Assembly: GCF_003367475.1 (NCBI RefSeq)
Contig: NZ_QRHA01000004.1
Location: forward strand, 186,001 to 250,000
Length of the DNA stretch: 64,000 bases
Reading direction: 5' to 3'
Origin: Alteromonas aestuariivivens
GTDB taxonomy: Bacteria; Pseudomonadota; Gammaproteobacteria; Enterobacterales; Alteromonadaceae
Shown piece after piece: positions 1 to 11,668 of the stretch; positions within the stretch are counted from its first letter, which is position 1, and each line of letters begins with the position of its first letter. The position numbers were made by a program, and so were the translations under genes. The notes beneath the pieces are model-generated. The model was given only the letters and a program-made list of their open reading frames with translations. It was not told the DNA's origin and made no database searches.

Positions 1-1
1 G

Positions 2-46
2 GTGCGTTTTGAACGTGCCATCGCTTCTATCGTTAACCAAAAGTAA
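2..46 (+). CDS. 3' end of an upstream gene, probably the ast aminotransferase (astC/argD)
   Basis: Only the last 14 codons and a TAA stop are inside the window; the reading frame ends ...FERAIASIVNQK. It stops 25 bases before astA on the same strand. In related bacteria the gene before astA is the acetylornithine/succinylornithine aminotransferase, and a C-terminal helix of this type would fit it. The assignment rests mainly on context, because too little sequence is visible to recognise the family. Confidence 0.45.
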   Translation: MRFERAIASIVNQK

Positions 47-71
47 TGCCTTCTGGCTTGAGTAAGCGAAC

Positions 72-1106
72 ATGAATATTATTCGCCCAATCACGGCTGC
101 AGATTATCATTCCCTGCACGACATCGCGGTGGACTCCGGTATCGGCTTTACGTCGCTACCGGTGAACGAAAACCTGCTGAAAAACAAAATTGAACGTGCA
201 GAATGGTCGTTCCAACAAACTCCCAGCCAGCCTGGCAGGGAGTCGTATCTGTTTGTAATGGAAGACTCAACAACCGGTGAAGTGGTCGGTACGTCCGGCA
301 TCGAGGCGGCCGTTGGCATCGACGATGCTTTTTATCATTACCATTTGGGGAAAGTGGTCCACGCATCCCGGGAACTGAAGATCCACAATACGGCAGAAAT
401 ACTGACCTTCTGTAACGACTACACCGGGGTCACCGAAATCTGCACCCTGTTTCTCAAAGACAAAGCCCGGCAAGGGTTAAACGGACGCCTGCTGTCCAAG
501 TGCCGGTTTCTGTTTATGATTGAGCATCGCCATCGCTTTGCGGAAACAGTAATTGCCGAAATGCGCGGTGTCAGCGACGAAAAGGGGCGCTCACCATTTT
601 GGGAGTGGCTGGAAGAGCATTTCTTTTCCATGGACTTTCCCACCGCAGACTATCTGACCGGAATTGGTAACAAGGTGTTCATTGCCGAACTGATGCCAAA
701 GTACCCCATCTACGTTAAGCTGCTCAGCGAAGAAGCCCAGGCGGTCATTGGCCAGGTGCACACAAAAACCCGCCCTGCCCTGCGTTTATTGCAGGAGGAA
801 GGGTTCAGCTGCAGAGGGTACGTGGACATTTTCGATGCCGGCCCGACAGTGGAAGCCAACCTGAGCCACATTCGATCAGCCCAGGCCAGCCGTAAACTGC
901 CAGTAGTCATTGACGATCAAACCGCAGCGCTAGGACAGTCCTGCTACATCATCAATACTTCTGTGAAAGATTTCCGCGCCATAGCCACAGAGATGGCAGT
1001 CAGCGAGGAACAGCAGGTAGCCGTATTATCCCGACAGGCGGCGGCTGCACTGAATATTAGTGAGGGTGATTCCGTTCGTTTCACCCCGGTAAAATTCAGA
1101 GACTAA
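72..1106 (+). CDS. astA: Arginine N-succinyltransferase
   Basis: First enzyme of the arginine succinyltransferase pathway: it transfers succinate from succinyl-CoA to the alpha-amino group of arginine in the cytoplasm. The 344-residue product has the normal family length, and the N-terminal MNIIRPITAADYHSLHDIA is typical of AstA, which has a GNAT-like fold. The central segment with KARQGLNGRLLSKCRFLF and the HTKTRPALRLLQEEGF stretch also fit the family. It is followed after 15 bases by astD, so the two are surely cotranscribed. The ATG at 72 is the first in frame after the upstream stop. astB (succinylarginine dihydrolase) is not in the window. Confidence 0.95.
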   Translation: MNIIRPITAADYHSLHDIAVDSGIGFTSLPVNENLLKNKIERAEWSFQQTPSQPGRESYLFVMEDSTTGEVVGTSGIEAAVGIDDAFYHYHLGKVVHASRELKIHNTAEILTFCNDYTGVTEICTLFLKDKARQGLNGRLLSKCRFLFMIEHRHRFAETVIAEMRGVSDEKGRSPFWEWLEEHFFSMDFPTADYLTGIGNKVFIAELMPKYPIYVKLLSEEAQAVIGQVHTKTRPALRLLQEEGFSCRGYVDIFDAGPTVEANLSHIRSAQASRKLPVVIDDQTAALGQSCYIINTSVKDFRAIATEMAVSEEQQVAVLSRQAAAALNISEGDSVRFTPVKFRD

Positions 1107-2591
<1,485 letters not shown>

Positions 2592-2609
2592 TATCAGGAG
2601 TCTTTTTCA

Positions 2610-3419
2610 ATGCATAGCAACATCAATACGTTGTTTGAGTGCCTGTGGGATAACTACGTTGCCATCACGCCTTCCGCACACAAAATTCACCGTTTGTTGG
2701 CGGGTGAAGAAAACAGCAGCGGGATCATCAACGACCATGTGGCGTTTCGAACCTTCAACCTCGGCAAAACCGGACTTGACAAACTGGCGGCGCATTTTGA
2801 AGCACTGGGGTATGTAGCCAAGGGTGACTACAACTTCGAAGCCAAAAAGCTGACCGCAAAACACTTCGAACATCCGGACGAAACACAGCCCAAGGTGTTC
2901 ATCAGTGAGTTGCGGGTGGAAGAGTTGTCTGAAACCGCCCAGGCGATCATCACCAAACTGGTGGAACAGATGGACGCCGCGGCCGTTACTGAAGATAACT
3001 TCCTGTATTCAGGCCGCCACTGGGAAATCAGCAAGGAAGATTACGACACATTGCTGAGCGAATCCGAATACGCTGCCTGGATGGCAGCATGGGGGTTCAG
3101 GGCAAACCACTTCACGGTCAGCGTCAATTACCTGAAAAGCACCCAATCTCTCGTGGAAGTAAATACGCTTCTCAAGGACGCAGGTTTTGTGCTTAACACC
3201 GTAGGCGGCGAGATCAAAGGCGGCGAAGATGTTTACCTGGCCCAATCATCTACCATGGCCGATCGTGCCGACGTAGATTTCGGTTCAGAAGCCATCGCTA
3301 TTCCCAGCTGCTTCTACGAATTTGCCCAGCGTTACCCAATGCCAAACGGCAAGCTCTATCAGGGGTTTGTTGCTGCATCGGCCGACAAAATATTTGAAAG
3401 CACCAACGCAAAAAGCTGA
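2610..3419 (+). CDS. DUF1338 protein (2-oxoadipate dioxygenase/decarboxylase-like)
   Basis: The 269-residue protein belongs to the DUF1338 family, whose characterised member HglS/YdcJ is an Fe(II) enzyme converting 2-oxoadipate to 2-hydroxyglutarate in lysine catabolism. The likely metal-site residues are visible: H43 and R47 in NDHVAFRTF, a second histidine in NHFTVSVN, and a glutamate in FYEFAQRYP. It is shorter than HglS (roughly 450 residues) and closer to the compact DUF1338 form. It is the last gene of the ast operon, 18 bases after astD and before a strong terminator, so it is expressed with arginine catabolism. The substrate is not established; a 2-oxo acid related to arginine, lysine or glutamate breakdown is an inference. 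Confidence 0.85.
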   Translation: MHSNINTLFECLWDNYVAITPSAHKIHRLLAGEENSSGIINDHVAFRTFNLGKTGLDKLAAHFEALGYVAKGDYNFEAKKLTAKHFEHPDETQPKVFISELRVEELSETAQAIITKLVEQMDAAAVTEDNFLYSGRHWEISKEDYDTLLSESEYAAWMAAWGFRANHFTVSVNYLKSTQSLVEVNTLLKDAGFVLNTVGGEIKGGEDVYLAQSSTMADRADVDFGSEAIAIPSCFYEFAQRYPMPNGKLYQGFVAASADKIFESTNAKS

Positions 3420-3442
3420 ACAGCACTATATACCTCATACCC

Positions 3443-3472
3443 GCGCCCTCATCTAACCTGAGGGCGCATTTT
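3443..3472 (+). terminator. Rho-independent terminator of the ast operon
   Basis: A perfect 9-bp stem GCGCCCTCA / TGAGGGCGC (3443-3451 and 3459-3467) with a 7-base loop is followed by ATTTT. It lies 24 bases after the DUF1338 stop codon. Confidence 0.85.
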
Positions 3473-3536
3473 CCATCCTAATTCATATCAAAAGCTGCTA
3501 GTGTAGTTCCCTCTGCAAAGCAACTCATGAAAAGCA

Positions 3537-3926
3537 ATGTCTGAACTTAACTGGTACAAAGGCAGTTGTCACTGCGGCAAGGTCACCTTTGAGGTGGAAT
3601 GTGAAGAGCAAATTGAAGTGGATGAGTGCAACTGCTCCATCTGTAACAAAAGCGGCTATTTGCACCTGATAGTGCCCAAACGACAGTTTGCGCTGAAAAG
3701 CGGGGAAGAAAACCTGACCTGCTACACCTTTAACACGGGTGTGGCCAAACACTATTTTTGCCGGACCTGCGGCATCAAGGCGTTTTACATACCCCGCTCC
3801 AACCCCGACGGTTACAGCGTAAATGCGCGCTGCCTGGACCAGCCCGCTCCGGTGTTAAAGGTTGTGCCGTTTGACGGCCAGAACTGGGAACAGAATGCCG
3901 CATCACTGGCGCATAAAAGCCAGTGA
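3537..3926 (+). CDS. GFA (CENP-V/GFA domain) zinc-binding protein
   Basis: A 129-residue protein of the GFA family, named after glutathione-dependent formaldehyde-activating enzyme, with a Mss4-like zinc fold. The zinc cysteines are clear: CHCGKV near the N-terminus, ECNCSIC around residues 31-37, and the FCRTCG knuckle near residue 80. Many family members have no proven formaldehyde activity, so the enzymatic role is open. It is a single gene between the ast terminator and convergent parC; only four bases separate its stop from the parC stop. Confidence 0.88.
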   Translation: MSELNWYKGSCHCGKVTFEVECEEQIEVDECNCSICNKSGYLHLIVPKRQFALKSGEENLTCYTFNTGVAKHYFCRTCGIKAFYIPRSNPDGYSVNARCLDQPAPVLKVVPFDGQNWEQNAASLAHKSQ

Positions 3927-3930
3927 TGCG

Positions 3931-6252
3931 TTAACCGGGCTGCAAGCCTGCCTCGTCCTCACCAACTGTCGGCTCATCAGCCGTTGCAGTTGCCTTGGCG
4001 GGCAATTCAACTTCAATGCTGTCTACCCGTTGCAGGCCACGAGGAAGTTTGTTGCCCCGACGCCCCCTCTCACCCCGATAGTGCTCAAGATCAGACGGGC
4101 TCAGCGTCATGCTGCGTTTACCGGCCGATACTTTCACCGACGCGCCTTCCGGTACAACAGCCAGAACTTTCACATACTCCTCGCGGGTCTGGGCTTTGGC
4201 AGAAGGAATGCTGAGCAGCTTATTGCCCTTGCCTTTACCCAGGCTGGGTAAATCCCGGATAGGGAACAACAGCATGCGCCCCTCGTTGGAAATTGCCAGA
4301 CACCAGTCATGGGCAACATCGCTTACCCTCTGAGGAGCAATGGTTTTCGCCGCAGTGGGTAAGGTCAGGTACGCTTTACCAGCTTTGTTTTTGCTGATCA
4401 TGTCAGCAAAGGAACCGACAAAACCGTAGCCGGCATCAGAGGCTATCAGGTATTTTTGTGACTCCTGCCCCATCAGAACGTGAGCAAACTGTTCGCCGCC
4501 AACAATGCTGAAGCGCCCTGTAAGCGGTTCGCCCTGGCTCCTGGCTGAAGGCAAACTATGAGCATCACAGGAAAACGCCCGTCCAGAGGTATCGATAAAC
4601 ACCACCGGCTGGTTGCTGCGCCCGGATGCACTGGCAAGGTACTGGTCACCGGCCTTATAACTCAAAGCTTCAGCGTCAATGTCATGCCCTTTGGCACAAC
4701 GGGCCCAGCCTTTTTCAGACAACACCACCGTTACTGCTTCACTGGGTACCAGCTCTTTTTCAGACAGCGCTTTGGCCTCTGAACGCTCAACCAGCGGAGA
4801 ACGACGGTCGTCACCATACTTTTCCGCGTCGTCCAGAATTTCCTTTTTGATCAGAGTTTTCAGACGTCGGTCAGAACCAAGCAACTGTTCCAGCTTTTGC
4901 CGTTCCAGCTCCAGGTCATCCTGCTCACCGCGAATTTTCATTTCTTCAAGCTTGGCCAAATGCCGTAACTTCAGTTCCAGAATTGCTTCAGCCTGTTTAT
5001 CGGTAAGCGCAAAACGGCGAATCAATTCCGCTTTGGGCTCGTCGAAGGTGCGGATGATTTCAATGACTTCATCAATGTTCAAAAAGGCAATCAACAAACC
5101 TTCAAGAATATGCAAACGGGCCAGAACCTTGTCGAGGCGATACTGCAGACGCCGGGTAACGGTATCCTTGCGGTATACCAGCCACTCGCTGAGGATGGTT
5201 TTGAGATCCTTAACCTGAGGCCGGCCATCGAGACCAATCATGTTCAGGTTAACCCGGTAGCTTTTCTCCAGGTCTGTGGTGGCAAACAAGTGCTGCATCA
5301 GTTGCTGAGTATCAACCCGGTTAGAGCGCGGGGTAATTACCAGACGGGTTGGGTTTTCATGATCCGATTCATCACGTAAATCACTGACCATAGGCAACTT
5401 TTTCGCCTGCATCTGGCCGGCAATCTGCTCAAGAATTTTTGCACCTGAGGCCTGATGCGGCAACGCTGTGATCACAACATCACCGTTGTCTTCATGGTAG
5501 ACCGCACGCATTTTTATGGAACCGCGCCCGGTTTCGTATATTTTGGTAATGTCCGCCCGTGGCGTGATGATTTCCGCTTCAGTTGGATAATCCGGCCCCT
5601 GCACTTCCGCCAGCAGTTCGCTGAGTTCAACCCGGCTGTTATCCAGCAGCATCGCACAGGCATTGGCCAGTTCACGCACGTTATGTGGCGGTATGTCGGT
5701 TGCCATACCCACTGCGATACCGGTAACCCCGTTAAGCAGAATGTGGGGCAAACGCGCCGGTAAAACCTTGGGTTCATTCAGGGTACCATCGAAATTGGGG
5801 ATCCAGTCCACTGTCCCCTGGCCTAGCTCATTGAGCAAAACCTCACTGAATTTCGACAATCTTGCTTCGGTATAACGCATGGCAGCAAACGATTTCGGAT
5901 CGTCCGGCGCCCCCCAGTTACCCTGGCCGTCTACCAGCGGATAACGGTAGGAAAACGGTTGCGCCATTAGCACCATTGCCTCATAACAGGCGGAGTCACC
6001 GTGAGGGTGAAACTTACCCAAAACGTCCCCGACCGTACGCGCAGACTTCTTGTATTTGGCGCTTGCAGAAAGCCCCAAATCAGACATCGCATAAATAATG
6101 CGGCGCTGAACAGGCTTGAGACCGTCACCAATATGTGGCAGGGCCCTGTCCATGATTACGTACATGGAATAATTCAGATAGGCGTCTTCGGTGAAACGTC
6201 GTAGCGGAAGTTGTTCCACTCCGTCTCTGTTTATGATTATTTGATCACTCAT
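3931..6252 (-). CDS. parC: DNA topoisomerase IV subunit A
   Basis: ParC with ParE forms topoisomerase IV, which decatenates daughter chromosomes. The 773-residue protein has the type IIA breakage-reunion domain with the catalytic tyrosine Y127 in [10 protein letters not shown], the GyrA/ParC-box region [11 protein letters not shown], and a C-terminal beta-pinwheel. S87 and E91, equivalent to E. coli S80 and E84, are the quinolone-sensitive residues, so no classic resistance change is seen. parE is not adjacent. The start [17 protein letters not shown] matches the family. The 192-base gap to the divergent kinase gene must hold both promoters. Confidence 0.97.
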   Translation of the reverse strand: MSDQIIINRDGVEQLPLRRFTEDAYLNYSMYVIMDRALPHIGDGLKPVQRRIIYAMSDLGLSASAKYKKSARTVGDVLGKFHPHGDSACYEAMVLMAQPFSYRYPLVDGQGNWGAPDDPKSFAAMRYTEARLSKFSEVLLNELGQGTVDWIPNFDGTLNEPKVLPARLPHILLNGVTGIAVGMATDIPPHNVRELANACAMLLDNSRVELSELLAEVQGPDYPTEAEIITPRADITKIYETGRGSIKMRAVYHEDNGDVVITALPHQASGAKILEQIAGQMQAKKLPMVSDLRDESDHENPTRLVITPRSNRVDTQQLMQHLFATTDLEKSYRVNLNMIGLDGRPQVKDLKTILSEWLVYRKDTVTRRLQYRLDKVLARLHILEGLLIAFLNIDEVIEIIRTFDEPKAELIRRFALTDKQAEAILELKLRHLAKLEEMKIRGEQDDLELERQKLEQLLGSDRRLKTLIKKEILDDAEKYGDDRRSPLVERSEAKALSEKELVPSEAVTVVLSEKGWARCAKGHDIDAEALSYKAGDQYLASASGRSNQPVVFIDTSGRAFSCDAHSLPSARSQGEPLTGRFSIVGGEQFAHVLMGQESQKYLIASDAGYGFVGSFADMISKNKAGKAYLTLPTAAKTIAPQRVSDVAHDWCLAISNEGRMLLFPIRDLPSLGKGKGNKLLSIPSAKAQTREEYVKVLAVVPEGASVKVSAGKRSMTLSPSDLEHYRGERGRRGNKLPRGLQRVDSIEVELPAKATATADEPTVGEDEAGLQPG

Positions 6253-6444
6253 GGGGCGCTTTTCTTTGTGCGTTTATTACCACTACTTCGTGCATGTCAT
6301 TGTGGGGCAAAGCGGCAGGCAACGCAATAACCGGATGAATGCGTCTGCCAGGGCCTGAGCCTCAACCCAAAACAGACTTTTGTACATTCTCATAAGTGGT
6401 GGTTTAATAGACCATTATTTGAATTCGCTGAAGTTCTGTTCCCT

Positions 6445-9400
6445 ATGCGCTTACCTTTGTTCCAAATGGTTTTATGGCTGGCCGTTTTGCTCATGCCATG
6501 GCCGGGTAAAGGACAAACCACCATCCAGTTACTGAACGAGGAAAGCGAGATCAATCTGTCCCGCAACTTTGCCTATTACAAGGAATCCAGCGGCCAGCCA
6601 TTGACCATCAGCGAAATCCTCAAACGGCGTGACCAGTTCACCTGGAATACCGACGACAACCCGAATTTTGGTTTCCAGCGGCAAGGGCTATGGCTGCGCA
6701 ACCGGCTGACCAACCTCAGCGAAAAGGAGCACTGGGTATTCAACATTGATTTCAGTCAGCTCGATTATGTCGACTTTTACCTGGTTTCGAATGGCAAAAC
6801 ACTCGCCCAGAGCCATCAGGGCAAACTGCAGACAGAGCAAATATTCCGAACACCAACCTTCCGCGCCGATCTCCCACTCGCAACTTCACTTGAGCTTTAT
6901 ATCCGGGTGGAAAGTCACTCTTCCAGTCTGATTGTTCCTTTGGCCCTGAAACCAGAGACTGCCCACAGCCATGATTCCCAGCTGGATAACATCTTCTGGG
7001 GTTTTTTCTACGGCGGATTGTTTATTCTGGCTATCTATAACCTGGTGCTCTACATCGACGTACGGGAACCCAGCCTGCTGGCTTACGTCGGTTATGTTGT
7101 GGCCGTGATTGTCTGGCAGTTCATATGGGGTGGGCACATCCAGCTGATCGCAACCCAGGGCCTGCCGGTCTGGATTGCTTCGCACACCGAGTTGATTTTT
7201 GTGATCATTGGGATCAGCTCTGGTATTTTTACCATTACCTTTTTGGAAACCCGAGACCACGCCCCCTCAGCACACCCGGTGATTATGGCCCTGCTGACCA
7301 TTCAGGGAATGCTTGGTGTCGCCTGTCTGGTCGACGCCTTGCCCCCTATATGGAAAAATAACGCCGTTTACGGCGTTGGGATAGCTGCTATTTCCAGTTA
7401 CATCTATGCCGGGTTTGAAGCCTTTCTGAATCATTTTAAACCGGCCAGATATTTCATTTTTGCCTGGACCATACTGGCAATTGGCGCAGTCAGCGGCATG
7501 CTCAGCCTCATAGGCTGGTTACCCTCAAACAAAATTACAACCTACTGTTTTCAGGTGGCGGTGTTTCTGGAAGCCGGGCTGTTTTCAGTTGCACTTATGG
7601 AAAAAAGCCGCAGCCAATTGGAAACCGAGGTTGAACAGGCAACCAATGATCTGCGCAATAACATGGAGCTGATTGAAGAACAGAATGCCCGCCTGGACAT
7701 CGCCCGCAAGGACGCCATCAAAGCCAGCAACGTAAAATCCCAGTTTCTGGCCAACATGAGCCACGAAATTCGAACGCCACTGAACGCGATTCTGGGCTTC
7801 AGCCGCGAACTTACCCATTCTTCGTTACCGGCAGATCAGCAGGAGCAGGTTCGCATCATCAACTCTGCCGCCGACAACCTGCTGAGCATTGTTAACGACG
7901 TACTCGATTTCTCTAAAATTGAGGCTGGCAAACTGCAGATCAATAACCAGCCATTTTCCCCAAATCAGTTGCTTGAGGAAATGGTGACCATAATGTCCAA
8001 ATCTTCCCACTCCAAACGATTGGAGTTTGTGTTTGATTTGAGCCCCTTACCCGAAAAACTGATTGGTGACGTATTTCGTATCAAGCAAGTTCTCAACAAT
8101 CTGCTCAGCAACGCCATCAAGTTTACCTCTTCTGGCACCATTACCCTGGCAGTAAGCGGCAGATCAATGCCTCATGGTATTCATGAACTCAATTTTCGCA
8201 TCGAAGACACGGGTATCGGCATCAGTCGTCAGGACCGCAAGAAGCTCTTCAACGCATTCTCGCAGGTTGATGATGCCCTCAACCGAAATTACCAGGGCAC
8301 CGGCCTTGGGTTGGTAATCTGCCGTGAGCTGGTCAGACTGATGCGCGGTGACATGCACCTTAAAAGTTCGCCGGGCATTGGCAGTACATTTACTGTCAGC
8401 CTTCGTACCAATCAGCTGAGCCAAAAATACTCACTGGCCCCTGCATCGCAGTGGAACCAAAAGCAGGTGGTGTTATACGACCCAATTCCAGCAACCCGCC
8501 GGGCCAGTGCCGGAATGCTCAGGCATCTGGGAGCCAGGGTTACCTCTGTCGAATCACTGGAATTTCTTAAATCCCTGAACATTCGCCCTGAGTACCTGTT
8601 TGCGGTAGTTCCGCACAGCCGCCTGAATGAAAGAGACAAGGTACTCAGTGAACTGGTGCAGTTTCCGGCTGAGAAGCGGGTGCTTTGGTACTCCGGCCCG
8701 GAACCGTTCAATCAGTACCCCAGTCTGGCACAGCATTTTAATACTCAGATTCGTATGCCATTTACCATCACCAAACTGGATGGATTACTGCATCACCGCG
8801 CCCGTGCCAACCGCAACCCCATGCAGGAAAAAATCACCGCCCTGCCAAAAGCCCGGATCCTGGCGGTTGACGATATGGATATGAACCTGAAGCTGCTGCA
8901 CACCTGGCTTGATAATTCCCCTGTGCGGGTAACTTCCTCGATGAGTGGTCAGGATGCGGTCAACCGATGCCAGACCCAGGAATTCGACTTAATCCTGATG
9001 GACGTACAAATGCCAGGCATGGACGGCCTTCAGGCTTCGCGCCTGATCCGGCAGACGCCTCTCAACATGGGCACGCCCATCATAGCCGTCACCGCCCACG
9101 CGTTTAAAGAAGAACAGGAGCGCCTGTTGGCATCGGGTATGGACGACTATCTGCCCAAACCCATAGACGTCGGTAATTTACTTGAGCTGATTCGACGCTG
9201 GTGCCAGAGTCATGACCACAAAGCCATAGCCCTGCCGACGCTTGACTGGCAACTGGCCCTGAAAAGGTCCAATCACAACCCGGCCGCGTCAAAAGAACTG
9301 CTGCAGGATTTCATCAAGCTTCTGCCCACATCCATCGAGATCATAAAGCAGGAGTGGGAGAGCAAGAATTTCGCAGGATTACAGGCCGAAATTCACCGTC

Positions 9401-9573
9401 TTCACGGCGCAACCTGCTATACCGGCGTACCCAAATTACAGAGTCTGGCGGAAGAGCTGGAAAGTGCCCTTAAGTTGGGACAGCATTTACTGGTTGCAGA
9501 ACATCTGCCGGCATTCATTCTGGAGGCCGAAATTATCTGCGCCGAGGGCACCAAACATCTGCAGGATATTTGA
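6445..9573 (+). CDS. Hybrid sensor histidine kinase (7TMR-DISM, HisKA, HATPase, receiver, HPt)
   Basis: A 1042-residue inner-membrane sensor kinase. A signal peptide (1-23) leads into a periplasmic 7TMR-DISM extracellular domain (about 30-165), seven membrane helices (about 180-385), and a coiled coil. The HisKA domain has phospho-acceptor H440 in NMSHEIRTPLNAIL, then an HATPase with DTGIGI and GTGLGL boxes. A receiver-like segment (about 675-780) lacks an acceptor aspartate. A true receiver has D853 in LILMDVQMPGMDG, and a C-terminal HPt domain has H987 in IHRLHGATCY. The layout resembles BarA/GacS-type phosphorelays but with a 7TM sensor. No response regulator is adjacent, so its output partner is unknown. 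The ATG at 6445 has no strong ribosome site. Confidence 0.93.
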   Translation: MRLPLFQMVLWLAVLLMPWPGKGQTTIQLLNEESEINLSRNFAYYKESSGQPLTISEILKRRDQFTWNTDDNPNFGFQRQGLWLRNRLTNLSEKEHWVFNIDFSQLDYVDFYLVSNGKTLAQSHQGKLQTEQIFRTPTFRADLPLATSLELYIRVESHSSSLIVPLALKPETAHSHDSQLDNIFWGFFYGGLFILAIYNLVLYIDVREPSLLAYVGYVVAVIVWQFIWGGHIQLIATQGLPVWIASHTELIFVIIGISSGIFTITFLETRDHAPSAHPVIMALLTIQGMLGVACLVDALPPIWKNNAVYGVGIAAISSYIYAGFEAFLNHFKPARYFIFAWTILAIGAVSGMLSLIGWLPSNKITTYCFQVAVFLEAGLFSVALMEKSRSQLETEVEQATNDLRNNMELIEEQNARLDIARKDAIKASNVKSQFLANMSHEIRTPLNAILGFSRELTHSSLPADQQEQVRIINSAADNLLSIVNDVLDFSKIEAGKLQINNQPFSPNQLLEEMVTIMSKSSHSKRLEFVFDLSPLPEKLIGDVFRIKQVLNNLLSNAIKFTSSGTITLAVSGRSMPHGIHELNFRIEDTGIGISRQDRKKLFNAFSQVDDALNRNYQGTGLGLVICRELVRLMRGDMHLKSSPGIGSTFTVSLRTNQLSQKYSLAPASQWNQKQVVLYDPIPATRRASAGMLRHLGARVTSVESLEFLKSLNIRPEYLFAVVPHSRLNERDKVLSELVQFPAEKRVLWYSGPEPFNQYPSLAQHFNTQIRMPFTITKLDGLLHHRARANRNPMQEKITALPKARILAVDDMDMNLKLLHTWLDNSPVRVTSSMSGQDAVNRCQTQEFDLILMDVQMPGMDGLQASRLIRQTPLNMGTPIIAVTAHAFKEEQERLLASGMDDYLPKPIDVGNLLELIRRWCQSHDHKAIALPTLDWQLALKRSNHNPAASKELLQDFIKLLPTSIEIIKQEWESKNFAGLQAEIHRLHGATCYTGVPKLQSLAEELESALKLGQHLLVAEHLPAFILEAEIICAEGTKHLQDI

Positions 9574-9591
9574 GGGCCGACACTCTAACCA

Positions 9592-10275
9592 TTATCGGGG
9601 GCGGCTTTGTTCGCAGTCTTTAAGCAGCTGGACAAAATCACCAGGGGCACGGTCCAGTTCAACCGAGCTTAAAAACACATCAAATCCCAGTTGCTTACGC
9701 AGCTGGGCCATCCGATTGGCCAGCATGGCCCTCACACCGGTAAGTACTTCGCCGTTTTCCAGAACATAACGGCTGTCGTCCAGAAATTCGTTTCCAAAAC
9801 AGGTGCCGGTTGCACAGCTTTCATCTCGATTTTGCAGCAACAGTGGCCGCTGCTCCATCAACAGGTGAGTTGCCAAGCGAGGGGAGACACTCTGTATAAA
9901 GGGAGCGTAGTCTTTCAGCTTGAAGCCAATCGCATCCAGTTCGTTAAAGTCCAGACCTTGACGCACCCGGGGGCAATCAAAACGCTGAAGGTTACTCCAG
10001 TCTATCCGCCAGTTCCCCAGCCTGTGACAGTACCGAATTGCTTCCGGCGACAGCTCAATGCTGTAGTCGGGTTCACGCAACTTAAACCAGCCCACCAGGA
10101 TGGCAACAATTGATGCACTGGTCAGAAAGATACCTGCCAGCACCAGCCATTGCGGCACCGAGGCAATCCAGATAGCCGATGCTGTCAACCCGGCCAGCCC
10201 AACCAGCAGGGTTGCAATACCGTTGCGTTTGCTATTGGCCTTGATATAGATATTTTGAGCTTCAGTTCCAGACAT
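9592..10275 (-). CDS. DUF2982 membrane protein
   Basis: A 227-residue protein recognised as DUF2982, a family of unknown role found mainly in marine gammaproteobacteria. Two hydrophobic segments near residues 20-38 and 43-63 form a membrane anchor. The rest is a cytoplasmic-looking domain with conserved text such as YCHRLGNWRIDWSNLQRFDCPR, LDFNELDAIGFKLKDY and RLATHLLMEQRPLL, reminiscent of PH-like domains. It is convergent with the hybrid kinase, 18 bases between stops. Function is unknown. Confidence 0.8.
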   Translation of the reverse strand: MSGTEAQNIYIKANSKRNGIATLLVGLAGLTASAIWIASVPQWLVLAGIFLTSASIVAILVGWFKLREPDYSIELSPEAIRYCHRLGNWRIDWSNLQRFDCPRVRQGLDFNELDAIGFKLKDYAPFIQSVSPRLATHLLMEQRPLLLQNRDESCATGTCFGNEFLDDSRYVLENGEVLTGVRAMLANRMAQLRKQLGFDVFLSSVELDRAPGDFVQLLKDCEQSRPR

Positions 10276-10477
10276 ATAAATACACGGTTAACATAATAAT
10301 TGCCCACAGCACATACAGGCGCATACGTCTGCATTGCTGGCAGTCTGTCTTCCACCTTGCTAACAGTGCGGTGAACACTTTGGCAGATTTGTTCGACTGA
10401 TACATGCTACTACTATTTACGTTATGGCAGGCTTGGCAGTTTACCTCAATTTATACCCGCAAGCCTATTCTCTGTAA

Positions 10478-10505
10478 TGAAGCGTAGCGTCTGCGGAACG
10501 CTTCA
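10478..10505. repeat. Inverted repeat in the 367-base gap before pyrB
   Basis: TGAAGCGT (10478-10485) and ACGCTTCA (10498-10505) form a perfect 8-bp inverted repeat with a 12-base loop. There is no T-run after it, so it is more likely a protein site or RNA structure than a terminator. Apart from this and the promoter at 10584-10612, I see no gene or recognisable RNA in 10276-10642. Confidence 0.4.
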
Positions 10506-10583
10506 AGACCAATGATTCTTGCTTGTGTTTTACCGGTGCGCATCGGTAGTCACTCTCATCTAAATAATTCCAGCTCACAAAGC

Positions 10584-10612
10584 TCTACAGGCGTTCAAGC
10601 ATTTGCTAAAAT
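10584..10612 (+). promoter_or_regulatory. Putative sigma-70 promoter of pyrB-hemL
   Basis: TCTACA (10584-10589) and TAAAAT (10607-10612) are separated by 17 bases, and a TG one base before the -10 gives an extended -10. Transcription would start about 25 bases before the pyrB ATG, leaving no room for a pyrimidine attenuator leader. Confidence 0.5.
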
Positions 10613-10642
10613 ACTCAGGTTTACAGTGATTAAGAGTGCCTC

Positions 10643-11668
10643 ATGTCAGAATTTACCGGCAATCACATCCTTTCGGTCAATCAGTTCGACCGCGATGCTA
10701 TTGACAAAATTTTTTCCGTTGCAGCGTCAATGCAGCCCTACGCTAAGCGACAAAAACGCACTACTGTGCTGGATGGTGCCATACTGGGCAACCTGTTTTT
10801 TGAGCCAAGCACCCGTACCCGCGTAAGCTTTGGTACCGCGTTTAATCTGCTTGGCGGGGAAGTGCGTGAGACCACCGGCATGCAATCTTCTGCACTGGCA
10901 AAAGGGGAATCATTGTACGACACCGCCCGGGTACTCAGCGGCTATTCCGACATTATTGCCATGCGCCACCCTTCCGCCGGTTCTGTCTCTGAATTTGCAG
11001 AAGGCAGCCGGGTTCCGGTGATTAATGGCGGAGACGGTGCCAACGAACACCCGACCCAGGCGCTGCTTGACCTGTTCACCATCAAGCGTGAGTTGGAATA
11101 CAACGGTAAAGGTGTGGACGGCCTGCACATCGCCATGATCGGCGATCTGCGTTACGGGCGCACCGTACACTCCCTTTCCAAGTTGCTGTGTTTGTACAAG
11201 AACATTCATTTTACGCTTATTTCACCACAAGAACTGGCCATGCCCGACTACATTATCGACATCATCGAAAATGCCGGCCATCGCCTGACCATTACCGAAC
11301 AACTGGAAGGCAATATGGATGCAGACATCTGTTATCAGACCCGCATTCAGGAAGAACGCTTTCCATCTCAGGAAGAAGCCAATAAATATCGCGGCCGCTT
11401 TCGACTCAACCAGGCCATATACACCCGCCACTTCCAGTCCAAAACCGTGATCATGCATCCGCTGCCAAGAGATTCACGGATGGAGGCCAACGAACTGGAC
11501 AACGACCTCAATCTCAACCCCAATCTGGCCATATTCAGACAGACCGACAATGGTGTTCTGGTTAGAATGGCATTATTTGCATTGACACTGGGCGTCGAAG
11601 ATCTGGTCTCGAAATACGAGCGGGATGTCATTTGGTACAGCCAAAAGAGAAGTGAAATTCATGGATAA
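10643..11668 (+). CDS. pyrB: Aspartate carbamoyltransferase catalytic subunit
   Basis: Condenses carbamoyl phosphate and aspartate to carbamoyl aspartate, the committed step of pyrimidine synthesis. Signature motifs are the carbamoyl-phosphate loop [13 protein letters not shown] (about residues 53-65), [12 protein letters not shown] near residue 135, and the aspartate loop [11 protein letters not shown] near 272. At 341 residues it is longer than E. coli PyrB (311) and like the long form of other marine gammaproteobacteria. No regulatory subunit gene pyrI follows. Its last 8 bases overlap the hemL start, so hemL is translationally coupled to it. Confidence 0.95.
   Translation: MSEFTGNHILSVNQFDRDAIDKIFSVAASMQPYAKRQKRTTVLDGAILGNLFFEPSTRTRVSFGTAFNLLGGEVRETTGMQSSALAKGESLYDTARVLSGYSDIIAMRHPSAGSVSEFAEGSRVPVINGGDGANEHPTQALLDLFTIKRELEYNGKGVDGLHIAMIGDLRYGRTVHSLSKLLCLYKNIHFTLISPQELAMPDYIIDIIENAGHRLTITEQLEGNMDADICYQTRIQEERFPSQEEANKYRGRFRLNQAIYTRHFQSKTVIMHPLPRDSRMEANELDNDLNLNPNLAIFRQTDNGVLVRMALFALTLGVEDLVSKYERDVIWYSQKRSEIHG

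Noticed and set aside
4679..5218. Open frame of 179 codons on the plus strand
   Set aside because: It lies wholly antisense inside parC, is serine/arginine-rich low-complexity text, and has no family resemblance or ribosome site.
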